The notes under the pieces: model-generated | Database searches by the model: none | What the model was told of the DNA's origin: nothing | What the model saw: only the letters and a program-made list of their open reading frames with translations | Source of the DNA: Pseudolabrys sp963742345 | GTDB taxonomy: Bacteria > Pseudomonadota > Alphaproteobacteria > Rhizobiales > Xanthobacteraceae | Direction of reading: 5' to 3' | DNA: 64,000 nucleotides | Assembly: GCA_963742345.1 (NCBI GenBank) | Contig: CAVULO010000001.1 | Location: 62,001 to 126,000, forward strand | Made by a program: the position numbers and the translations under genes | Shown here: in pieces, positions 8,980 to 18,714 of the stretch | Layout of the letters: each line of letters opens with the position of its first letter | Numbering within the stretch: the first letter of the stretch is position 1

Positions 8980-9735
8980 TCAGTGACCCGGGTGAATCGC
9001 ATCGTTAAGATAGATGCAAGTAAGGATGGCGAAGACGTAGGCTTGGAGGAATGCAACCAGCGTCTCCAGCGCAAAGAGGATGACGATCATCAGAAATGGG
9101 AGGACGCCCCCGATCCAGCCGACGACACCAAGACCGGTGCCGAGCAAAATGATGAAGCTGGCGAAGACCTGAAGCGTGATGTGTCCTGCCAGCATATTGG
9201 CAAACAGACGCACGCTGTGTGAGATCGGCCGCGACACGAACGAGAGGATCTCGATCGCCACAATCAGCGGCAGGATGTAGATCGGTACGCCCTTGGGCAC
9301 GAAGAGATTGAAGAAGTGCCAGCCGTTTCGTACGAGGCCGTATATGAGAACGGTAAAGAACACCGTGAGCGCTAGAGCAGCGGTGACGATGATGTGGCTG
9401 GTAACTGTGAAGGAGTAGGGCACCAGGCCGATCATGTTCAGTGTCAGTACAAACATGAAGATCGAGAATACGAAGGGGAAAAACTTCATGCCCTCGGAGC
9501 CGGCAGTGCTCCGCACGGTCGTGGCCACGAATTCATACGCAATCTCGGCAGCCGATTGCAGGCGTGAAGGAATAAGGCCGCGGCTCGCGGTAGCGCTGAC
9601 CAGAAAGACAGTAAGGCCCAGCACCGCCGCCAACATGAAGGCGGCCGAATTTGTGAAGGCGATTTCGGTGTTGCCGATCTTCACGACCGGAAACAGGTTC
9701 TGGATCTGGAATTGCTCGATGGGATCGACGGCCAT
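8980..9735 (-). CDS. atpB: ATP synthase F0 subunit a
   Basis: A 251-residue membrane subunit forming the proton half-channels. The essential arginine lies in SHSVRLFANMLAGH and the C-terminal helix carries LQAYVFAILTCIYL. Length and start (MAVDPIEQFQIQNLFPV) are normal for alphaproteobacteria. It starts five bases after the stop of the preceding atpI gene, which indicates one transcript. Confidence 0.97.
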   Translation of the reverse strand: MAVDPIEQFQIQNLFPVVKIGNTEIAFTNSAAFMLAAVLGLTVFLVSATASRGLIPSRLQSAAEIAYEFVATTVRSTAGSEGMKFFPFVFSIFMFVLTLNMIGLVPYSFTVTSHIIVTAALALTVFFTVLIYGLVRNGWHFFNLFVPKGVPIYILPLIVAIEILSFVSRPISHSVRLFANMLAGHITLQVFASFIILLGTGLGVVGWIGGVLPFLMIVILFALETLVAFLQAYVFAILTCIYLNDAIHPGH

Positions 9736-9740
9736 GGTCG

Positions 9741-10097
9741 CTATTCGTTCAGATGTCTCTCACGCACGATCCCTGCCGCTCGCATCACGTTCAGTACGCC
9801 GGCGGCGAAACCGAGCAACAAAAATACGATGAGCCCCCACGGCGAAATTCCCAGCCAGCGGTCAAGCGACCAACCGATCACTGCGCCTACCAGGACCCCA
9901 GCGACCAGTTCGGTCGACAGCCGGAAACCGCGAGCGATCGCCGAAGGATCGGCGGTCTGACGAGGACCGGAGCCGTTTTCGGGTGACCGGTTCGCCTGTG
10001 CGAGCCGTTTGCCGAGACGCTGGAGCCTCGCGGAGAGAGCAGCCTCGTCGTCCGGCGGTTCGTTACGATCGCCTGTGCCGCGCGTGCCGTCAGCCAT
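9741..10097 (-). CDS. atpI: AtpI-family F0 assembly protein
   Basis: A 118-residue protein heading the F0 operon. The first 55 residues are hydrophilic and charged. Two membrane helices follow (ELVAGVLVGAVIGWSLDRWLG and PWGLIVFLLLGFAAGVLNVM), the AtpI/AtpZ pattern. AtpI proteins assist c-ring assembly or carry cations; they are not stably part of the enzyme. Position directly upstream of subunit a supports the assignment. Confidence 0.9.
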   Translation of the reverse strand: MADGTRGTGDRNEPPDDEAALSARLQRLGKRLAQANRSPENGSGPRQTADPSAIARGFRLSTELVAGVLVGAVIGWSLDRWLGISPWGLIVFLLLGFAAGVLNVMRAAGIVRERHLNE

Positions 10098-10156
10098 GCT
10101 TTCGACTCGCGTGGACTTCAGGTCTCGCGTGTTCCGCCGCCCTAAAAGCCGCGCGG

Positions 10157-10185
10157 ACCATACTTATCGAGTTTCTTTGAGTCAA
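10157..10185 (-). promoter_or_regulatory. Candidate sigma-70 type promoter for the atpIBE-b'-b operon
   Basis: On the minus strand, TTGACT (10185-10180) and TATGGT (10162-10157) are separated by 17 bases, about 60 bases upstream of atpI. A GANTC site (10179-10183) overlaps the -35 hexamer, so CcrM methylation could touch this promoter. Predicted from pattern only. Confidence 0.45.
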
Positions 10186-10366
10186 GGAACCGCGCCGGTG
10201 ACATAAGTGTTTGATAGTAGTAAATAAACACCGGATTTTTCCCAAAGGCGAATGACGTGTCCGCACGCGCGACGTTACCTCCTCAATGCATAACAGTTGG
10301 CGAGTTCAGAGGGCGGCGACACGGTGCTACGCTTGTGCACTGCCGGTGCCAACCGAAGGAAATGTC

Positions 10367-10981
10367 ATGCGCATATTGATGCTCGTCCTCACCGCGATTC
10401 TTGCGAGTGCAGCGATGCCAGCGCAGGCGCAAACCGTGATCGATGTCGAGGGCCAGAAAGCGGCATCGCCGCAAGTACAGGATCACCGTCAGGTCCAGCC
10501 CCCGCAGGCTCCGGCTGAAATACAAGACAGCGCGCCGCCAGCCTCGTCGAGCCGCTACAGCTTCAATCGCGTCGACAATGGCTTCCTGCGTCTCAATAAC
10601 GAGAGCGGGGAGGTCGCCTATTGCAACCCGCGGGCCGTCGGCTGGGCATGCCAGGCGGCGACCGTTGACCGCGCCGCATTGGAGACAGAAATCGCAAGCT
10701 TGCAGAAGCAAGTTGCGTTACTGAAAAAATTGGATACGGAAGTCGGTCAGCTACAAGACGAGCTCGCGTCACTGAAGAAGGAAATCGCGGACTTAAAGAG
10801 GTTGCCTCAACCGCGACCGCCAGGGGATCTTACACCGTCTCCCGAGAATGGCGGCGATGTGTCAGTCAAATTGCCAACTCATCAGGATATCGCGCGTGCG
10901 CGCGACTACCTCGGAGACACATGGCGTCGTCTGGTCGAGATGATCATCGCCATGCAGAAAGACATCATGCGCAAAGGCTGA
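10367..10981 (+). CDS. Exported coiled-coil protein, function unknown
   Basis: A 204-residue protein whose start at 10367 is supported by GAAGGA seven bases upstream and by placing a clean signal peptide (MRILMLVLTAILASAAMPAQAQ, cleavage after AQA) at the N-terminus. The mature protein has a Pro/Gln-rich linker, a compact segment with YSFNRVDNGFLRLNNESG and two cysteines (YCNPRAVGWAC), then a leucine-zipper-like coiled coil of about 45 residues and a proline-rich stretch. This layout is common among hypothetical envelope proteins of Bradyrhizobium-like bacteria. No enzymatic motif is visible. Confidence 0.75.
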   Translation: MRILMLVLTAILASAAMPAQAQTVIDVEGQKAASPQVQDHRQVQPPQAPAEIQDSAPPASSSRYSFNRVDNGFLRLNNESGEVAYCNPRAVGWACQAATVDRAALETEIASLQKQVALLKKLDTEVGQLQDELASLKKEIADLKRLPQPRPPGDLTPSPENGGDVSVKLPTHQDIARARDYLGDTWRRLVEMIIAMQKDIMRKG

Positions 10982-10995
10982 GCAGCCCTGTATCC

Positions 10996-11457
10996 ATGCC
11001 CGGCCGAATGTCCGCCATCGTCGAGGTTGCTCCGCAGCTGATCGCCAGTGCGACCTTGCGCGTCGATACAGCAGGCGCCGGGTTCACCGATATCACCGGC
11101 AATGCCGTGGGCTTCACCGATCAGATCAGTGCCGGCGAGGGAGCGCTGCTAGTTTATCTGCGCCATACCTCGGCTTCCCTCGCGATTCAGGAGAATGCCG
11201 ATCCCGATGTGCAATCGGATCTGATTGTCGCACTTGATCGTCTCGCGCCCGAGGACGCGCCTTGGATACATGATGTGGAAGGGCCGGACGACATGCCAGC
11301 GCACGTTAAAGCGATGCTCAATGGCGTGTCGCTACACATACCGGTCATCGGCGGCAAACTAGCCCTCGGTGTCTGGCAGGCCATCTACCTCATAGAGCAT
11401 CGGCGCCAGCCGCACAGCCGCGAGGTGATCTTTCAGTTTATCGGTAGCCGGAAATAA
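10996..11457 (+). CDS. YjbQ/UPF0047 family protein
   Basis: About 153 residues, of family-typical length, with the conserved HTSASLAIQENADPDVQSDL and the HDVEGPDDMPAHVKA and GVWQAIYLIEHR segments. YjbQ proteins form trimers; some show weak thiamine-phosphate synthase activity that can bypass ThiE, but the true role is unsettled. ATGs at 10996 and 11008 are both possible starts. I chose the first because it follows the preceding stop closely and loses no conserved residues. Confidence 0.88.
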   Translation: MPGRMSAIVEVAPQLIASATLRVDTAGAGFTDITGNAVGFTDQISAGEGALLVYLRHTSASLAIQENADPDVQSDLIVALDRLAPEDAPWIHDVEGPDDMPAHVKAMLNGVSLHIPVIGGKLALGVWQAIYLIEHRRQPHSREVIFQFIGSRK

Positions 11458-11480
11458 AAACGCCCCGCATCGCGGGGCGT
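11456..11480 (-). terminator. Rho-independent terminator for the MHS transporter gene
   Basis: An 8-bp stem (11461-11468 with 11472-11479) with a three-base loop is followed on the minus strand by TTTTT (11460-11456). It overlaps the stop codon of the convergent yjbQ gene, so it may also slow transcription from the plus side, although the plus strand has no T tract. Confidence 0.8.
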
Positions 11481-11492
11481 CTGGCGAAGAAT

Positions 11493-11520
11493 GGCCGGCG
11501 GCGATGTCTTGCCGCCGGCC
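11493..11520. repeat. 10-bp perfect inverted repeat between convergent genes
   Basis: Positions 11493-11502 are the exact complement of 11511-11520, with an 8-base spacer. There is no T tract on either side. It lies directly after the transporter stop and just before its T-tailed terminator, so it may be a backup stem, a 3'-end protecting hairpin or a dispersed palindrome. Confidence 0.6.
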
Positions 11521-11529
11521 GTTGAGCAA

Positions 11530-13171
11530 TCAGCCCTTTTGGATCGCAACACCCGAACCGGTCCTGATATCTACGCCCCTGGTGTCGCGTAGGAACACCA
11601 GGCCGATGACCAGAGTCATCACAGCGACGCCGATCGGATACCACAAGCCGTTGTAGATATTACCGGTCGCAGCGACCACCGCGGTCGCCAGCAGCGGCAA
11701 CATCCCGCCGAACCAGCCGTTGCCGATGTGATAGGGCAACGACATCGAAGTGTAGCGGATCTTGGTCGGGAACATTTCGACAAGGAACGCGGCGATCGGC
11801 CCGTACACCATAGTTACGTAGATCACCATGATGAGCAGGATCAATTCGGTCATGAACCAATTGATCTTGGCCGGGTCGGCCGACTTCGGAAAGTTCTTGG
11901 CCGCGAGTGCAGCGGTCCACTTGGCGTTATCCCAACCCTGAACCTTGGTCCCCCCGATATCCAGATCAGCCGATTTTGCTCCGGGTGTGTTGATGGTTGT
12001 GAACGACAGTCCCGATTTGGTCAGGAAGTCCTGCGCACGGTCGCAGTCGCTGAACTTCGACCACGGACCGACGAAGATGTGCAGGTTGCAGGTCGATTGA
12101 TCGGCTGAGACCGAGATCGGGTTCTTTGCTGCGAACGCTTCCAGATCCGGGTTGGTGTAGTGCATCAGGCCCTGGAACAGCGGGAAGTAAGTTATCGCCG
12201 CAATGGCGCAGCCGGCCAGAATGATCTTGAGCCGGCCGATACGATCCGACAGCCATCCGAAAACAATGAAGAACGGCGTGCCGAGGATCAGCGACAGGCC
12301 GATCAGTTCGTAAGCGGTGATGTAGTCGACCTTCAGCGTGATAACGAGGAAGAACAACGCATAGAACTGACCCGTGTACCAGACCACGCCTTGACCGGCG
12401 GTGGCGCCCAGCAGCGCGAGCAGCACGTATTTGTTGTTGGGATAGTGGAAGAAGCTCTCGGTCAGTGGCGCCTTCGAGCCTTTGCCCTCCGACACCATCT
12501 TCTGGAAGATGGGAGTTCTCATTCAGCTTGAGCCGGATGTAGACCGAGAACACCAGCAGGACGACCGAGATCAGGAACGGAATACGCCAGCCCCACTCGG
12601 CAAAGTCTTTCGTGTTCATGTTGCCGCGACAAAGCGCAATCAAGATGAGCGCCAGCAACAGCCCGAGTGTGGCGGTGGTTTGAATGTAGCTGGTAGCGTA
12701 GCCGCGCTCGTGCGGCCGGGCATGCTCTGCGACATACGTTGCTGCCCCACCGTACTCGCCGCCGAGCGCAAGGCCTTGCAGCAAGCGAAGCGAGACGAGC
12801 AGGATTGGCGCGAGCCAGCCGATGCTAGCGAAGGTTGGGAGCACGCCGACCAGGAAGGTGGCGCTGCCCATGACCATGATGGTGACAAGGAACGTGTATT
12901 TGCGGCCGACCAGGTCGCCGATACGTCCGAAGATCACCGCGCCGAACGGGCGAATGAGGAAGCCGGCGGCATAAGTGGCAAAGGCCGACAGGAGCGCTGC
13001 CGTGTCGTTACCAGTGGGGAAGAACAAGGCTGCGAAGAACGGTGCCAGCACAGCGTATAGATAGAAGTCGTACCATTCGAAAATCGTGCCGAGCGAAGAT
13101 GCGAAGATGACGAATTTTTCGTCCTTCGACATGCCGCCTGCGCGGGCAGCGGTACCAGCCATTGCGCTCAT
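11530..13171 (-). pseudogene. MFS transporter, metabolite:H+ symporter (MHS) family, with one apparent frameshift
   Basis: Read with one base removed, this is a 546-residue, 12-helix permease of the MHS family (relatives: ProP, ShiA, KgtP), which imports organic acids or osmolytes with protons. N-terminal part: TIFEWYDFYLYAVLAPFFA, FGRIGDLVGRKYTF and RLLQGLALGGEYGGAA. C-terminal part: FGWLSDRIGRLK and VEMFPTKIRYTSMSLPYH. The start at 13171 has GGGGGAG upstream. The frame breaks at 12513-12518, where the minus strand reads GAACTC. Removing one A gives N-E-T-P-I-F-Q, as expected in the family, and restores GACTC. A large extra loop between helices 7 and 8 has two cysteines. It is more likely a read error or a very recent lesion than an old pseudogene, because both halves are well conserved. 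Confidence 0.85.
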
Positions 13172-13526
13172 CGTGACTCCCCCCTGTATTTTGATTTCCA
13201 AACAAGCGTTCCCGCTGGGCGCGGAGACACCTTGTGGCGCCGGTAATTTCCGACCGGCCCTTTGCCCCGCTTGCGGTGATGGCAAAACTGTAGTCCGGGG
13301 GCGGGTCCAACCATATTCGACTTTTGGCGAAAGTATCCCTGTAACAGTCAGAATTATATACATTATTCCGCACTGCAACGTACGCCGCTCAAGTCAATTT
13401 ATTGCCACAGGTTGAAAGGCTTGCGCCTGAGCCGGAGGGAGAGGAACATGGCTCGCTTGCGAGTGCGCCGCGGAAAATGGTGCGGCGCATAGCCGCTGCC
13501 CCTACTAAACCGAAGGACAGCCACGG
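13172..13526. other. Divergent intergenic region with a possible leader peptide
   Basis: This 355-base region separates the minus-strand transporter from the plus-strand response regulator, so both promoters should lie here. The part at 13335-13365 is AT-rich. The only further structure I can support is a tiny ORF with a strong ribosome-binding site and an internal hairpin near 13448-13492, entered separately. No repeats or RNA genes were recognised. Confidence 0.5.
13448..13492 (+). other. Possible 14-codon leader peptide with overlapping hairpin
   Basis: An ATG at 13448 preceded by a purine-rich GGAGGGAGAGGAA tract opens a 14-codon frame (MARLRVRRGKWCGA) that stops 34 bases before the response regulator. 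An 8-bp perfect stem (13464-13471 with 13482-13489, 10-base loop) lies wholly inside it. Such an arrangement could couple translation of the short frame to expression of the regulator. It could equally be chance. Confidence 0.3.
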
Positions 13527-14204
13527 TTGAATGACGCGTTACAGTATCGGCTGGTGATCGCCGACGATCATCCCCTGTTTCGCGGCGCGCTGCGCGAGGC
13601 CGTGACGGGATTGTTGGAGGGGGTGGATATCGCGGAAGCTGGCACCTTCGACGAACTCGTCGAATTGCTTGATCGCGGCGGCGACGTTGACCTTGCGCTG
13701 CTTGATCTCACCATGCCAGGCGTGCGCGGCTTTTCTGGGCTGATGTATATGCGCGCCCAATATCCGGGTGTGCCTGTGATCGTGGTGTCAGCCAATGACG
13801 ATCCCGCCGCTATCCGCCGCTGCATGGAATTTGGTGCTTCCGGGTTCATCCCGAAAACGCTCGGCGTCGAGGCCATGCGTTCGGCGATTTCGCGTATTCT
13901 CGGCGGTGGCGTTTGGACGCCGCCCGACGTCGATCTCTCCACGGGCTCGGACGCGGAGGCCAGCGAATTGATGGCGCGTATGGCCACGCTAACGCCCCAG
14001 CAGGTGCGAGTACTGATGATGCTGTCGGAAGGCCTGCTAAACAAGCAGATCGCCTATCAGCTCGGTGTCTCGGAAGCGACGGTGAAGGCCCACGTCTCCG
14101 CGATATTACAAAAACTCGGTGTCGAGAGCCGCACACAGGCCGTGATCGCCGCTGCCAAAATTGAAACGGGTCAGTGGCCGCAAAGCGTTGCTGCGGATGG
14201 CTAA
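13527..14204 (+). CDS. NarL/LuxR-type response regulator (CrbR/ErdR-like)
   Basis: A 225-residue two-domain regulator. The receiver has the acidic pair in VIADDHPLFRGAL, the phospho-acceptor aspartate in LLDLTMPGVRG and the lysine in GFIPKT. The LuxR-type helix-turn-helix is LTPQQVRVLMMLSEGLLNKQIA through VKAHVSAILQKLGV. The start is TTG at 13527 with AAGGA nine bases upstream; no ATG is available before the receiver begins. It lies tail to tail with the symporter-kinase hybrid. That pairing is the CrbS/CrbR (MxtR/ErdR) arrangement, which controls acetyl-CoA synthetase and acetate use in Vibrio and Pseudomonas. The functional transfer is inference. Confidence 0.88.
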   Translation: MNDALQYRLVIADDHPLFRGALREAVTGLLEGVDIAEAGTFDELVELLDRGGDVDLALLDLTMPGVRGFSGLMYMRAQYPGVPVIVVSANDDPAAIRRCMEFGASGFIPKTLGVEAMRSAISRILGGGVWTPPDVDLSTGSDAEASELMARMATLTPQQVRVLMMLSEGLLNKQIAYQLGVSEATVKAHVSAILQKLGVESRTQAVIAAAKIETGQWPQSVAADG

Positions 14205-14215
14205 GTATTTTCGTT

Positions 14216-17200
14216 TTATTCTGCGGCTACTCGTAATACTCGCCATTGCGCGAGCAATGCACGTAGCGCGGCTGGCTTAATTGGCTTGTGCAATACTTGG
14301 ATACCTTCCTCGCGCGCTTGCTCGCGTACAGCCGGTGACCGGTCAGCGGTGATCAGGATTGCGGGCAGATCACCGTAGCGGCGGCGCAGGGCGGCGATGG
14401 CATCGATGCCGTTGCCATGGTCGAGATGGTAGTCAACCAACAGTCCGTTGGGCATCATCGGGCTTTCGGAAATCGCCGTAAGCGCAAACGCAAGATCCGG
14501 CGCCTTGATCACCTCGCATCCCCAACCACGCAGCAATGTTTCCATGCCATCGAGCACCGAAGGTTCGTTGTCGACGCACAGGGTCGTAATGCCGGCGAGT
14601 TGGCTGGAATCGGCGCGCGCGCCGTTCCGCGCCGGCAAATCGACCGGCGTGTCATTTGATCGAGGCACAGTGACAGAAAAATGCGATCCCCGGCCGGGTT
14701 CTGATTCGAGTTCGATTTTGCTATCGAGTACGCGCGCCACGCGTTCGACGATTGAAAGTCCTAAGCCCAACCCGCGCGCGATCTTGGCGCCCTGATCGAG
14801 CCGGTGGAATTCAATGAAGACATCTCGCCACTTCGAATCCGGAATGCCGATGCCGGTATCGTAGACGTCGATTCGCAAGCCATCGCCGCGACGCCGACAG
14901 CCGACTAACACGCGTCCTGAGGGCGTGTATTTGATCGCATTAGACACGAGGTTCTGTACCAGCCGTCGCAGCAATCTGCGGTCCGAACGCACCACCAGCG
15001 AGCATGGCACGAAGGTGAGGTTTAGCCCCTTGGCGGCGGCCATGGGCGCGAATTCGACTTCGATCTGCCGCATCATTTCGTTGATCCGGAAACTGGCAAA
15101 TTCCGGACGCATCACGCCGGTGTCGAGCCGCGAAATGTCGAGAAGTGCGCCGAAGATTTCTTCAACCGCCTCGAGTGAGGCGTCGATATTGTCGGCCAGA
15201 CTACGCTCCTCGCGCTGACCTTGCCGCTCAATCAAGCTGGTGACGTAGAGCCTTGCCGCATTGAGTGGCTGCAGGATGTCGTGGCTCGCCGCCGCCAGGA
15301 ACTTGGTCTTGGAGATATTAGCTGCGTCGGCCTCACCCTTGGCGTGCGCGAGCGCGGCATTGAGCCGGGTGAGTTCCTCCGTGCGCGCATGCACACGCCG
15401 CTCGAGTGTCTCGTTGGCGCGCTCGAGCTGTTCGGCGGCCTCGACGCTGGCAGTGATGTCGGTGAAGGTGGTGACCATACCGCCGTCGGGCATCCGGTTG
15501 GCCCGCACCTCGATGACCGTGCCCGACTCGGCGAGACGTTCGAGCAGCGGCTCACCGGAAACATAGCGCTCGATTTGCGCACTAACGAAATCTTCTGCGC
15601 GATCGGAAGAGAGGTCGCCGCGCCGGTTGCTATTGAAACGCAGGATGTCTGCGAAGTCCGGCACCGACTCGGATCAGAACTCGGTGGCAAGTCGAGGATT
15701 TCACCAAACTGCCTGTTCCAGCAAATCAGCTGGAGGTCCTTGTCAAATACCGCAATGCCCTGTCGCACGTGATCGAGTGCGGTCTGGAGGATTTCGCGAT
15801 TGTACTGAATCGCAGCGTTAGCGTCGTCGAGCAGCTTCAAGGCTGCTTTGGTTGATACTGTGCGCTTGCGCAGCAGCAGGGAGAGGACGAGTCGCGAAGA
15901 GGCGCCCCCGATCGCGGAAGCAAGAATGTGTTCGGCATACCGCACGAGTCGGAAATCGGCTTCCTCTTTCTGCTCGAGACTGATGCGTTCCGCCCCGGCG
16001 AACGTCTCAAACGCAGAACGTGTGCGTTCTTCGCCGAGATAGCGCGAGACCGTGGTCGTGAGTTCTTCCACGGTCACGGAAGAGCGCCAAAGCCGGAAGC
16101 TCGGCGCGATGGGCGTAAATTCCGAGGGAACGAAAGTATTGGCCTGCAGTCGTTCGATTGGCGAAGGCGCGCGGCGCAAGGAAAAACCGATATAACAAAC
16201 GACATTGAGCAGCAGGCTCCAGGTTACGCCGTGGACGAGTGGCGGTAGCTCAAGCCCGAAGAGATGTTGCGGGCGTAACATGATCAGGCCCCAGGGCCCG
16301 TCGGTGAGTATGCGCTCGCCAATCACGCCGATGTCGGACAGTGTCGGAAGAAGTAGCGTATAGGCCCACACGAGAAACCCAGCCGTCATGCCGGCTATAG
16401 CGCCGGCAGCTGTGGCACGTCGCCATAGCAACCCGCCGAAGAAGGCTGGCGCCAGCTGCGCGATGGCCGCGAAGGACAACAGACCAATCGAGGCCAGCTG
16501 CGCCTCACCCGCCGACCGGTAGTAAATGTAAGCGAGAAACAGAATGGCGAAAATCGCCAGCCGCCGAACGGTGAGCAATAACGAACCCACGTTTTCACGC
16601 CCGCTAATCAGGGCCTCTCGACGCTGCAATACGAACGGCATAACCAGATCGTTCGACACCATGATCGAGAGCGCGACCGATTCAACGATCACCATCGCCG
16701 TAGCAGCCGACAGGCCGCCGACGAATGCAATGATGGTGAACAGGTTGGAGCCACTTTCGAGCGGCAGAGCGAGCACGAACATGTCGCTGTCGATCTTGCC
16801 GGCCGGGAAGGTCAACAGGCCGGCGAGGGCGATCGGCACTACAAACAAGTTTATCAGGATAAGATAGAGGGGATAAAGCCAGATGGCGCGCTTGATCTCG
16901 CCTTGGTTGTTATTTTCGACAACGGCTACGTGGAACTGCCTCGGAAGCAGGATAAACGCCACGAAAGAGAGCAGCGTCATTGCAACCAGAGTATCGATGC
17001 GTGGTTCCCGGCTGAAGATGGCTGCCGTCGATGGCCGCTGCATCGCTTCGTTGAACAGCGCTATCGGGCCATCGAACATCCAAAAGGTCACGAAAATCCC
17101 GACGGCGAGGAATGCAACAAGCTTGACTATCGATTCCGTTGCGACCGCCAACATCAGTCCATCCTGATGTTCGGTGGCATCGATATGGCGAGTACCAAAC

Positions 17201-17734
17201 AGCACTGCGAAGGTTGCCATCGATAGTGCGACGAAAAGCGCAATGTCCCCGAGCACTGGACGAGTGACCTCGGTCGCCGACGGGATATGGGCGAGGATGG
17301 TTTCGAGCGATGATGAGACTGCTTTGAGCTGCAATGCGATGTAGGGAATGGTGCCAACGATCGCAATCAACGCGACTGTCGCTGCAACCGCTTGGCCCTT
17401 GCCGTAGCGTGCAGCGATGAAGTCGGCGATCGAGGTAATGTTCTGAAGTCTTGGCGAGGCGTACCACCCGCATCAGAAGCGGACTGAACAGGCCGATCAT
17501 AAGAACCGGCCCGATATAGATCGTTAGGAAATCGAACCCGGTGCGTGACGCAAAGCCGACTGAGCCGAAGAAAGTCCACGAGGTGCAATAGATCGCCAGC
17601 GACAGTGGATAAATCAAAAGCCGCGCGCGGCCCTCGCGACCGAGACCACGAGTGCGGTCGCCGTAGCTCGCGATCAAGAACAACAATCCGATATACGTAA
17701 GCGCTACCGCGATAACGACCCAACCCTGCAGCAT
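14216..17734 (-). pseudogene. Sodium:solute symporter-histidine kinase-receiver hybrid (CrbS/MxtR-like), with three apparent frameshifts
   Basis: With three extra bases removed this is one protein of 1171 residues. The order is an SSS/PutP-like region of about a dozen helices (residues ~1-500), a linker, and a PAS domain (~655-770; LDHVRQGIAVFDKDLQLICW). Then come a coiled coil, HisKA (KTKFLAAASHDILQPLNAA), HATPase (NLVSNAIKYTPSG, YDTGIGIP, GLGLSI) and a C-terminal receiver (LLVDYHLDHGNG, HKP). Frame breaks are at 17445-17450, 15677-15682 and 15653-15658, reading GAAGTC, GAACTC and GAAGTC. Removing one A at each gives KTQNITSIADF and PPSLIRVGAGLADILRF, as the family predicts. All motifs are intact, so I expect a functional gene behind artefactual or very recent insertions. 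Confidence 0.87.
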
Positions 17735-17956
17735 GCACTCTCCAGATCGGGACTACATAACCCTGGTTACGATCTTGCCGAACTAAGTCACCACAGAACG
17801 CAATTGGGGTCTATCGCTTGCGAATTCGTGCCGCACCAAAGTACCGATCCACCATCCAATCATACCATAAACTATTGCAATACCTACACTTTTAACTTCA
17901 CTATGTCTGCTTATAGTTGCAAAATACGCGCTGCAATGCCGTGCAAGGAAGCGATC

Positions 17957-18616
17957 ATGGTTTCGGAGGTTCTGCCGACCAGCGATCTGTTTATTGTCGA
18001 CGATGATACGCTGATGCGCGATGCGCTTTCGCTCGTTTTCACACTCGGCGGCTATCGCGTCACCGGCTTTGCGGACGCTCGAGCGTTTCTGGTCGCGGCA
18101 CGACGCCGCACTCCCGCCTGTGTCTTCCTCGATCTGCATCTGCCCGACAAATCGGGTGTAGAAGTGCTCAAGGAAATTAACGCCCACAGCTATCCAGCCC
18201 CCATTTTTATCGTGACAGGTGACGACGACGTGCGCTGGGCTGTGGAGGCAGTGAAAAACGGTGCGTTCGACTATCTGGTCAAGCCGCTCGACGCACGGTC
18301 CATTGTCATGCGTGTCGGCGGTGCCATCGCTGCCTTTGGCAAGCGCAACGGGTACGGAGGAAAGAGGTCATTGGCTGACTTTCCCGGTCAAAGTCTTCTG
18401 ACGCCGCGCGAACGCGAGGTGCTCACAAAGATTGCCGAAGGCGCCTCCAACAAGGAGGTAGGTCGCCGCTTGGGCATTAGCCCGCGAACAGTCGAAGTTC
18501 ATCGCGCCCGTATCATGGAGAAGATTGGCGCCAGAAATGCTGCCGATTTGGTGCGCATCGTGCTCAGTAGCGGCCATGGACACAGGACGTCTTCACCGGA
18601 AATGGTGATAAACTAA
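17957..18616 (+). CDS. FixJ-type response regulator
   Basis: A 219-residue regulator divergently transcribed from the symporter-kinase gene. The receiver has IVDDDTLMRDAL, the phospho-acceptor in VFLDLHLPDKSG and the lysine in DYLVKPLD. The output domain is a LuxR/FixJ helix-turn-helix (LTPREREVLTKIAEGASNKEV, RTVEVHRARIMEKIGA). The ATG at 17957 is preferred because AAGGAAG lies six bases upstream and the receiver starts soon after; upstream ATGs add an unrelated N-terminus. It may be a second target of the same kinase, or an intermediate with the kinase's own receiver. Confidence 0.9.
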   Translation: MVSEVLPTSDLFIVDDDTLMRDALSLVFTLGGYRVTGFADARAFLVAARRRTPACVFLDLHLPDKSGVEVLKEINAHSYPAPIFIVTGDDDVRWAVEAVKNGAFDYLVKPLDARSIVMRVGGAIAAFGKRNGYGGKRSLADFPGQSLLTPREREVLTKIAEGASNKEVGRRLGISPRTVEVHRARIMEKIGARNAADLVRIVLSSGHGHRTSSPEMVIN

Positions 18617-18714
18617 CGTCAACCAACATTTGACGCGGGCGTCTGCACGCGGCATTGATCGGATCCGATGGGCCGACACGCAGAGTGCGCTTGGCTCCTT
18701 GAGAGTCTTGGGCC

